In this document: positions 21,086-26,485 of the stretch, piece after piece | Layout: each line of letters begins with the position of its first letter | Numbering within the stretch: the stretch's first letter is position 1 | From: a virus | Length of the DNA: 26,485 bases | IMG/VR virus record: IMGVR_UViG_3300030106_000318 | Location: 1 to 26,485 of that record | Strand: one strand, 5' to 3' | Program-made: the position numbers and the translations under genes | Notes under the pieces: model-generated | Told to the model about the DNA's origin: nothing | The model's database searches: none | What the model saw: only the letters and a program-made list of their open reading frames with translations

Positions 21086-22551
21086 TATCTATATCCAGAT
21101 CTATTTGCTATTATATCAATACCTTGAGCATGTGTAAATAATGTGCCACTAGGCACTTTAACATTAGCTCTAACATATCTACCATTAGCTCTAACTGGGT
21201 TTAAACCTGAAGTATTAGTTGCTGATGCAGTCGTTTCTGTTAAACTATCTGCTAATTTATCTCTAAATTTAACAACAACATTAGTGCTACAATCTACTAT
21301 AGGTCTTACTGCAACTATATTAGATTTAGATCCTGGAAATACTTCCATTTCTTTAGTTTCTATTTCAGATATATTTTCTGATCCAGAATAAATAGCTGCT
21401 TTAAAATTATTATCTATAGCACCTAAAAATCTTTGCCCACCACTCCAAAAGTCTGTATCAAGTGCTGCATTAATATCTTCAAGATTTTGCGATATAATAT
21501 CCATAAGCTCTACAGTATATGCTCCAACAAATTGTGCAAATATAAAACTAGAGTTAGATTCTGCTAATGACCATTTTTTAGTTGCATAATTATAAATAAT
21601 AAGTCTATCACAAATTCCTGTTGTATTATTTACATTCTGTATTGATGGATATAGCCATAAAGCTAATTGATTAAATGGATCTACTGCTGCAACTATTTTA
21701 TCTGAGAATGCTTTATTAAGATCTGCATCAAAAAATCTATTAACTTTTTCAGCTCCTATAGGTATAATTTGATCTCCATTAATTTGAAAGAAGCCATCAT
21801 CTGCATAGAAAAATACTTGTCTATTATCTTGAGTAACTGTTTGTCCATAAACAGCTCCACGATTAGGTGATATTACAGAGAATCTAAATACTGTTGATCC
21901 ACCAACAAAGTCCATACGAACTATTTGATTTTGTCTAAATACATATCCAAACTCACCTGATGTTATGGCAACTATTTGTCCACCACTTCCTGCAAGATCT
22001 TGAAAGTCTGCATTCTTTGTTCCTGGATTCCAGGTTGTTAAATCATTTATACCTGACCATTGAACTCTATTACTATTGTTAGCTTGATTACCAGTAACAA
22101 AAAAATCTCTAATAACTCCACTAACTCTAAATGTAGGTAATGATCCTGATGTAACAATAGATGATAAGTTTGCAAAGTTTGTTGATGTACCCATTAAATA
22201 ATATTGAGGTGCATCTTTACCATTACTTGCAATAACATAATTACCAAACTGAGTGAATGTAAAAAAATCTGTACTTGTACTAGTTAATGATCCTTTACGA
22301 GATGTAAATGCACCACCACTAAGTTGAAATATATCTGTAGCAGTAGATACAAAATTAAATACATTATTAGATCCATCTCTAAATGATCCACCACCTGTAG
22401 CATTTGTAGATACAGTATTAGAACTATAACTAACTAAAGATGGAAATCTTTTATAAGAGTTAAGTGCATAATATACATTTGTTGCTACATTAGCTCCAGG
22501 ATTTAGATGTGGCGGTTGATCTGGTAGCCATTCTCCAAAAGGTATTTGCAT
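21085..22551 (-). CDS. Tail nozzle / stabilisation protein (P22 gp10, T7 gp12 type)
   Basis: 488 residues, beta-rich and Asn/Thr/Ser-rich. It begins MQIPFGEWLPDQPPHLNPGA, then NVATNVYYALNSYKRFPSL. Inside are FGNYVIASNGKDAPQYYLMG, VQWSGINDLTTWNPGTKNAD, FGYVFRQNQIVRMDFVGGS and FRFSVISPNRGAVYGQTVT. The order 'F-x-x-W-x-PD ... N-x-(Y/F) ... W-x-x-(P/G)G ... D-x-(Y/L)G-x(6)-G-x-G' is that of the P22 gp10-type tail protein, which forms the nozzle below the head-tail connector. It ends GIDIIANRSGYR. Position between adaptor and fibre fits a tail nozzle. Confidence 0.7.
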   Translation of the reverse strand: MQIPFGEWLPDQPPHLNPGANVATNVYYALNSYKRFPSLVSYSSNTVSTNATGGGSFRDGSNNVFNFVSTATDIFQLSGGAFTSRKGSLTSTSTDFFTFTQFGNYVIASNGKDAPQYYLMGTSTNFANLSSIVTSGSLPTFRVSGVIRDFFVTGNQANNSNRVQWSGINDLTTWNPGTKNADFQDLAGSGGQIVAITSGEFGYVFRQNQIVRMDFVGGSTVFRFSVISPNRGAVYGQTVTQDNRQVFFYADDGFFQINGDQIIPIGAEKVNRFFDADLNKAFSDKIVAAVDPFNQLALWLYPSIQNVNNTTGICDRLIIYNYATKKWSLAESNSSFIFAQFVGAYTVELMDIISQNLEDINAALDTDFWSGGQRFLGAIDNNFKAAIYSGSENISEIETKEMEVFPGSKSNIVAVRPIVDCSTNVVVKFRDKLADSLTETTASATNTSGLNPVRANGRYVRANVKVPSGTLFTHAQGIDIIANRSGYR

Positions 22552-22560
22552 AATAATCTC

Positions 22561-23235
22561 CTATGTAGATGCTGTCTTTCTTCTATAAAAAGATAAGTCT
22601 GTACTTACATCTGTTCTTTGTACTACTGGTGAACCACCATACGAATCTTGTCTATCATTATTTTCAGCTCTTTCTAAAGCTACTTGATACATCCCTGACC
22701 ATTGTTGTGTTTGAGCAGGGTCATAACCACCCAAGAAATTAGATGCGTGGTATAAACTACCATAAAGATAAATAGCAGGGTGAGTAGAAAGAATATAGTT
22801 ACTAGTTGTTGAATCAGATAAACTATCAAATGCTTTGTAGTATTGTAAAGACCCTGTATACGAAGTATCAGGTGCTGGTGCAAATCTAAATCTTTCTGTT
22901 CCATTATCAGACTCTATTGTATAAGTTCTTGGCATACCAGTTGTGCTGCCACCTTTAATTTTAAACATATTAGCTGGTGTAATATATTCTACATTATGTT
23001 TAGTTCCGCTTGAAGCTATATGTAAACTTCTTACTGCAATAAATCCTGTAGGAACTGTTACAGTCTCTGCATTAATAGTTAATGAATCTACTTGCTCCAT
23101 TTGTCTTATTCTTAACTTAGCATTTAAATCTGCTTCAGTTAATTTAATAAAATCAGCTATCTCATCTGTAAGATCAGATCTATTTAACCAATTAGCTATA
23201 GATGTTTTTAATTCTGAAAATGTACTTAATGCCAT
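22561..23235 (-). CDS. Head-tail adaptor protein (tail tube A / gp4-like)
   Basis: 224 residues. The helical N-terminus (FSELKTSIANWLNRSDLTDE, then IADFIKLTEADLNAKLRIRQ, MEQVDSL) is the typical start of T7 gp11 / P22 gp4-like adaptors. The middle is strand-rich (VTVPTGFIAVRSLHIASSG, MFKIKGGSTTGMPRTYTI). The C-terminal half is helical again (HPAIYLYGSLYHASNFLGG, then YDPAQTQQWSGMYQVALERA). These join the portal to the nozzle. A TAATG overlap couples it to the upstream LRTAPGR gene. Confidence 0.7.
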   Translation of the reverse strand: MALSTFSELKTSIANWLNRSDLTDEIADFIKLTEADLNAKLRIRQMEQVDSLTINAETVTVPTGFIAVRSLHIASSGTKHNVEYITPANMFKIKGGSTTGMPRTYTIESDNGTERFRFAPAPDTSYTGSLQYYKAFDSLSDSTTSNYILSTHPAIYLYGSLYHASNFLGGYDPAQTQQWSGMYQVALERAENNDRQDSYGGSPVVQRTDVSTDLSFYRRKTAST

Positions 23236-23561
23236 TAAAACCTTCCTGGTGCTGTTCTAAAATAACGATATTCGTTACTATTTAATTTTATTTTTAAAAT
23301 TTTTTTTCTTTCTTCTTGAGGTATAGCAAACCAATTATTAGTACCATTATATTCTTTAGCCCATATTTGTAATACTATAGGTGGTATACTAGCTACTCTT
23401 TTTAAATCTTTAGATTTTGAATAACCATTATCTTGGTTATATAATCTTTTATTATTTTCTAAAATAGGATTAGTATTTTCTGTTTTTTTTATTGTAAGTT
23501 TACCATCAGACTCAAAATAATATTTTGTGCCATCTGGATCAACAGATCTTAAAATACTCAT
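23235..23561 (-). CDS. Conserved small virion-module protein ('LRTAPGR'-type)
   Basis: 108 residues. The polar start (MSILRSVDPDGTKYYFESDG) and basic middle (NNKRLYNQDNGYSKSKDLKR) lead to VASIPPIVLQIWAKEYNG, then a PQEERKKILKIKLNSNEYRY segment and FRTAPGRF. The end is a variant of the 'KLND-x-(D/E)YR(Y/W)LRTAPGR' tail found in small phage proteins placed between capsid and tail-tube genes; the role is unknown and head completion is a guess. The gene overlaps both neighbours by 1 nt in TAATG junctions. Confidence 0.65.
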   Translation of the reverse strand: MSILRSVDPDGTKYYFESDGKLTIKKTENTNPILENNKRLYNQDNGYSKSKDLKRVASIPPIVLQIWAKEYNGTNNWFAIPQEERKKILKIKLNSNEYRYFRTAPGRF

Positions 23562-23830
23562 TACTCTGTTAGTTCAGTTACATATAAATTAACAGTACCT
23601 ATTACAGCTACTTTTTCACCTGCAGAAACTTTAAAATATTCATATGATTTAGATTCTAAAAATATCTTAGCATTAGTCGCTGTAGGTGCTACACCAAATT
23701 CGATATGACAGTCAGCATCTGCTATAACTCTAACATATTCTATATTATCTCCAAAAGCTGATGATGCTGCTGATGAACCAGATGAATTTACTTTTTGTGT
23801 AGTAACAGGTCTCATTGCAATATGAGTCAT
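23561..23830 (-). CDS. Small beta-rich capsid-associated protein
   Basis: AAGGAGAAATAC leads directly to the ATG at 23830, so I use this start rather than 23872 (89 residues). Blocks: MTHIAMRPVTTQKVNSSGSS, FGDNIEYVRVIADADCHIEF, GVAPTATNAKIFLESKS, YEYFKVSAGEKVAVIGTVN, ending LYVTELTE. The 'VRV-x-A-x-x-(D/A)CHI(E/R)FG ... A(T/S)-x-x-S-x-(Y/F)-(E/D)YF-x-V-x-x-G-x-KVAVI' layout is typical of minor decoration or head-fibre type proteins in phage structural modules. It sits between two small beta-rich genes near the capsid gene. Confidence 0.6.
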   Translation of the reverse strand: MTHIAMRPVTTQKVNSSGSSAASSAFGDNIEYVRVIADADCHIEFGVAPTATNAKIFLESKSYEYFKVSAGEKVAVIGTVNLYVTELTE

Positions 23831-23852
23831 GTATTTCTCCTTAAATTTGTTA

Positions 23853-23869
23853 GGGGGATATAATCCCCC
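23853..23869 (-). terminator. GC-rich hairpin between small capsid genes
   Basis: In the 47-nt gap, GGGGGAT (23853-23859) and ATCCCCC (23863-23869) form a perfect 7-bp stem with a 3-nt loop; the minus strand reads the same stem. No T-run follows on the minus strand (TAACAAATTT), so full intrinsic termination is doubtful. Pausing, partial attenuation or mRNA end protection is more likely. Its GC content stands out in this AT-rich genome. Confidence 0.4.
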
Positions 23870-23877
23870 CATGTTAA

Positions 23878-24225
23878 TTATCTTCTTATGATGAATGTTA
23901 CATCTAGTGCTTTAGCACCTGTAGAATTACCATCAGTAAGTATTTCGATTGTACCATCTTCTTCTACTCTATTTAATGCTGTTGGTAATGAACTATCTAA
24001 TGTGCCTACTGCTGAACCTGAATGTGCAACTGTAATTCCAGCACCAGTTACAGCAACTCCACCAATCTCAAAAGTGATTGCTGCGTTACCACCACTTATA
24101 GCTCCTTGAAGGCAAGTAATAATTTTAATTATTCTTCCGCCATCAGGTACTGCTACAAATGTTGAACCTGCTGTTGATATATCAGCAACACGTCCAGTAA
24201 TAAAATAGTCGTTTAATGTTCTCAT
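23878..24225 (-). CDS. Capsid decoration protein candidate
   Basis: 115 residues, all beta-like: MRTLNDYFITGRVADISTAG, TFVAVPDGGRIIKIITCLQ, GAISGGNAAITFEIGGVAV, TGAGITVAHSGSAVGTLDSS, ending AKALDVTFIIRR. A single compact domain without catalytic motifs, placed directly after the major capsid gene: the usual place of head decoration or trimer proteins. I recognise the 'DYF-x-T-(A/G)-x-(V/I) ... V-x-(V/S)PD-x-G' opening as common beside capsid genes. The gene is flanked on both sides by GC-rich hairpins, suggesting separate dosage control. Confidence 0.65.
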   Translation of the reverse strand: MRTLNDYFITGRVADISTAGSTFVAVPDGGRIIKIITCLQGAISGGNAAITFEIGGVAVTGAGITVAHSGSAVGTLDSSLPTALNRVEEDGTIEILTDGNSTGAKALDVTFIIRR

Positions 24226-24287
24226 GTTTTCTCCTTATACGTTCCGTATCATTGACCTCTTAATACTTCATATTTGGGGTTGATACA

Positions 24288-24314
24288 AGGGGAGTAGTTT
24301 GAGGTTACTCCCCT
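24288..24314 (-). terminator. Strong hairpin after the capsid gene
   Basis: AGGGGAGTA (24288-24296) and TACTCCCCT (24306-24314) form a perfect 9-bp stem (a tenth G-T pair is possible) with a 9-nt loop, 14 nt beyond the capsid stop on the minus strand. The bases after it (TTGTATC) are only weakly T-rich, so termination would be partial. T7-like phages place their main terminator in the same spot, after the capsid gene, which lets capsid mRNA exceed that of later genes. Confidence 0.5.
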
Positions 24315-24327
24315 ATGTATTTATATA

Positions 24328-25269
24328 TTATGATGTTGTTAAGTCGTAAACTCCACCTGATGCTGCTTCATTTCTAGAAACTAATGTAAATTCGACAAGC
24401 ATTTGTCTTTTTTCACTGTCTCCAGTTTTCGCAATTTCCATCATTGTAAAGTCTCTTAAGAAACCAAGTGAGAAGAAGTCCATGTCTAAAACATGAGCAT
24501 CTCTATCTCTTGAGAATCTATTAGGTACGATCTCTAGATCACCAAAATCAGAGCTATATACATCTATTGAAGTGTATAAAGTTTTGTCCTCAGACGCATC
24601 GAATCTAGTTGATCCACCAGTAAAACCAGAAATTTTCTGTTTATTGAATGGACCTACCATTATGATAGATGGATTTCCACCTGCATTCCATACGTTTTTG
24701 ATTACAGTTTTTAACTCTGCTTCAGTTAAAGCTCTTTGAGTTCCGTCTGTTCTTGCTGTGTTACCTACTCCGCCAGAACCACCATCACTTGCAAATGAAT
24801 CATTTGATGCGATCCAAGCATTGATGGAACCAAATTTTCTAGCTGTTGAAGCATTTCCTGCTACTTCAGCTTGATTGCCTAATAAAGTAGCTTCCATGTC
24901 TCTTTTTAGCTCTTTGGATTTCTTAGCGATTTGGTAAGCAAGTTCAGATGCTCTACCTGCTTTATCTACTGCTTCCTGCGTACCAGTGATTACAACACTT
25001 TTATCCATAATTTGGGTAGTGTTTGATAATCTAGTAGTTGCAGTAACAGCGTCTAATGTTACGTCATCACCTTCGATAACTGCATTTGAAGTAGAAGCTG
25101 ATGCTAAAGAATCAGTTTGCCATTCGTGCAAAGTGTTTTTAACCGCTTCCCTTGCTGCTGAACTCATAAATGGAGTATCAGTTGGTGCAATTGAGTAGAT
25201 TACATCTTGTAAATCTTCTCTAATACCAACAGCATCATAGGTGTCAAACGTGTTTGATGGTTGTGCCAT
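24328..25269 (-). CDS. Major capsid protein, SU10/DUF5309 type
   Basis: 313 residues. The N-terminus is diagnostic of the SU10 capsid family: NTFDTYDAVGIREDLQDVIY, then SIAPTDTPFMSSAAREAVKN and LHEWQTDSLASAS. Further landmarks are RLSNTTQIMDKSVVITGTQ, AYQIAKKSKELKRDMEATLL, PSIIMVGPFNKQKISGF, RFDASEDKTLYTSIDVYSSD, FGDLEIVPNRF and FFSLGFLRDFTM. The fold is HK97-type and forms the icosahedral head. The length is normal for the family, and the scaffold gene lies just upstream. The ribosome site AGGAGAACAA precedes the ATG. Confidence 0.9.
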   Translation of the reverse strand: MAQPSNTFDTYDAVGIREDLQDVIYSIAPTDTPFMSSAAREAVKNTLHEWQTDSLASASTSNAVIEGDDVTLDAVTATTRLSNTTQIMDKSVVITGTQEAVDKAGRASELAYQIAKKSKELKRDMEATLLGNQAEVAGNASTARKFGSINAWIASNDSFASDGGSGGVGNTARTDGTQRALTEAELKTVIKNVWNAGGNPSIIMVGPFNKQKISGFTGGSTRFDASEDKTLYTSIDVYSSDFGDLEIVPNRFSRDRDAHVLDMDFFSLGFLRDFTMMEIAKTGDSEKRQMLVEFTLVSRNEAASGGVYDLTTS

Positions 25270-25280
25270 TGTTTGTTCTC

Positions 25281-26258
25281 CTATTGTTTGGGTTGTATCA
25301 TATCAAGTATTGCAGACTGTGCATCCTTAAGATGTCCAGACTTACGCAACTTGCCGATTTTATTTCTTACCACCTGACGTTTAGAGTTTTCTGTTTTAGC
25401 TACACCTGACTTAATAACTTTTGGAGCATTTACTACCTTTTTTTGTACTACAGGTTTTGATGCTTTTATATCTTTATAAGCCATAGCATCCTTAAGTACC
25501 ATAAGAAATCTATAATCTGCTAGACTTCCTATTTCTTGATCGTTAAATCCATAACTAGATAATGTAGTTTTTACATTATTTTTAAAGTTAGTAGATTTAT
25601 TTGGATCAGCATACTCAGGGATAAACTGTTCTGCTAATTTTCTTTGTTCACTAAGATACTGATTATACTGAGTAGTTTGAACTTGCTCAGCTTTATCTCT
25701 TAACTTTTTAAGTTCATCCTGTCGCTGTCTAATTTTATAATCAACTTGAGCAGCTCTTGCTGGATCTTCTTCATAAAGTTTTTTAAGATTATCACCACCT
25801 TGTTCTTGTCTGATTAAAGATTCTGCAGAAGATATTGCTTCATTTAGATCTCTAACTCGTTGGTCGTATGATTGACGCAAACTATTTCTTTCATCATCAA
25901 ATGCTTTACGATCTAATGATAAAGAATGTGTTTTTTGTCTGTAATCGGAATCTCTTGAATACCCTGCTTTAAGTTCATCGAGAGTAACATCTAGCTCTTG
26001 ACCTTGTACTTTGACTCGGTGGAGATCTGGTTTCTCGACTTCTACTTCAGACGCAGTTTCATTTGTTTCCTCATTTTCAACAACTGGGGTTTCTTGTGTA
26101 GTTTCTTCAGACTGAGGTTGACTACTATTTGAAACTTCCTGTTCCACTTCAGGACTTGTTGATGGCTCTGCTTTAGGTTCTTGGGTTGCTTGACCTTCTG
26201 GTTGCAATAATCCAAGAATTTTATTAGCAGCACCTGATACTGTTTTATCAGTTTTCAT
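25281..26258 (-). CDS. Capsid scaffolding protein
   Basis: 325 residues, strongly acidic and helical. The first 75 are low complexity (PEGQATQEPKAEPSTSPEVE, then SEETTQETPVVENEETNE). Then comes KVQGQELDVTLDELKAGYSR, DSDYRQKTHSLS and a long coiled coil (FDDERNSLRQSYDQRV; EDPARAAQVDYKIRQRQDEL). The 'V-x-VDGEE-x-V(T/S)LDEL-x-(A/S)GY-x-R-x-x-DY-x-x-KT' motif is typical of phage scaffolds in this position. The last 60 residues are basic, with a helix-loop-helix-like end (GKLRKSGHLKDAQSAILDM), as expected for contacts with the capsid's inner face. AAAGGAG lies upstream. Confidence 0.85.
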   Translation of the reverse strand: MKTDKTVSGAANKILGLLQPEGQATQEPKAEPSTSPEVEQEVSNSSQPQSEETTQETPVVENEETNETASEVEVEKPDLHRVKVQGQELDVTLDELKAGYSRDSDYRQKTHSLSLDRKAFDDERNSLRQSYDQRVRDLNEAISSAESLIRQEQGGDNLKKLYEEDPARAAQVDYKIRQRQDELKKLRDKAEQVQTTQYNQYLSEQRKLAEQFIPEYADPNKSTNFKNNVKTTLSSYGFNDQEIGSLADYRFLMVLKDAMAYKDIKASKPVVQKKVVNAPKVIKSGVAKTENSKRQVVRNKIGKLRKSGHLKDAQSAILDMIQPKQ

Positions 26259-26281
26259 GGTTGCTCCTTTGTTAAACGCTT

Positions 26282-26485
26282 CTATTTTTTAGATTGGCGT
26301 GTTAGATTTTCTAGCTCTGTGGAAGCTAGTTTACCAGTTTCCATTACGCTGACTAGGTGTCCTTTAATTTTATCTAGAAGATTAAAAGCCATCCATAAGA
26401 CTTGGCGTTGTTCATGGTCTTTGTAATTCGTTTTAAATATTTCTGTTCTATATTGTTCGAACAGATATTCAAATCCTTCTTTTAA
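26282..26485 (-). CDS. C-terminal end of a head-module protein, truncated at right edge
   Basis: The minus-strand frame is open at 26485 and stops with TAG at 26282-26284, giving 67 residues. Visible are LKEGFEYLFEQYRTEIFKTN, HEQRQVLWMAFNLLDKIKGH, LVSVMETGKLASTELENL, then TRQSKK. It is all helical and resembles small acidic proteins commonly sitting between portal and scaffold genes in marine podoviruses ('E-x-(R/K)Q-x-(L/I)(W/Y) ... (I/V)E-x-GK(I/L)A'). The start lies outside the window. Function unknown; head assembly is inferred only from position. Confidence 0.6.
   Translation of the reverse strand, partial: LKEGFEYLFEQYRTEIFKTNYKDHEQRQVLWMAFNLLDKIKGHLVSVMETGKLASTELENLTRQSKK

Noticed and set aside
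1-26485. CRISPR array, tRNA/rRNA, insertion sequence or transposase
   Set aside because: Read through on both strands: no regularly spaced repeats, no tRNA-type cloverleaf and no transposase-like product seen.

Overview
The window looks like a large part of a short-tailed (podovirus-like) double-stranded DNA phage genome. It is AT-rich, tightly packed with genes, and has no rRNA, tRNA, integrase or cellular gene. Recognisable virion parts are an SU10-type major capsid protein, a scaffold, a head-tail adaptor, a P22 gp10/T7 gp12-like tail nozzle, LamG/SPRY and DUF7483-like tail spikes, a gp13-like GNAT protein and a very large candidate ejection protein. Many of the small hypothetical genes (DUF6321-like, DUF3310-like, 'AEQTPKNLE', 'KAPKGFHWMK' and 'LRTAPGR' types) are of the sort seen in marine and pelagiphage-like viruses. 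The host is therefore probably a low-GC marine alphaproteobacterium (SAR11-like). That assignment is inference, made without any database search.

Layout. (1) 1-324 (+): the C-terminal end of a gene cut by the window edge. (2) 321-1947 (-): five small overlapping genes, including a DUF968/Ref-type HNH nuclease, a DUF6456-like helix-turn-helix protein and a possible DnaA domain IV-like protein. (3) 1958-4821 (+): a DNA metabolism operon that starts 10 nt from the divergent minus-strand gene. It encodes a PD-(D/E)XK (RecB/Cas4-like) nuclease and an OB-fold protein ending in an SSB-like acidic tip, then a structured RNA leader, small acidic proteins and a DUF3310 protein. (4) 4745-8436 (-): the distal part of the late operon, with a zinc-ribbon gene running antisense under DUF3310, five small membrane or secreted proteins including a holin candidate, an island of small very basic proteins, and a calcineurin-like metallophosphoesterase. 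(5) 8436-15778 (-): internal virion and ejection candidates. (6) 15782-22551 (-): tail spikes, spike chaperone, fibre and nozzle. (7) 22561-26485 (-): head completion genes, the capsid gene with hairpins on both sides of its neighbour, the scaffold, and a truncated gene at the right edge.

How it works together. The minus strand from the right edge to 4745 reads as one continuous late transcript in the order scaffold, capsid, head-tail connector, tail, ejection proteins, lysis and accessory genes. Thirteen of its gene junctions are identical 1-nt TAATG stop/start overlaps, which suggests coupled translation. Two GC-rich hairpins after the capsid gene probably set the high capsid dose. The divergent left block supplies nucleases, an SSB-like protein and regulators for replication and recombination. 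Terminase, portal, DNA polymerase and a recognisable endolysin are not seen here and probably lie outside the window. Six genes were read by hand from gaps and overlaps: 4745-4906, 5643-5819, 7011-7181 (GTG start), 7141-7281, 14003-14113 and 20939-21085.
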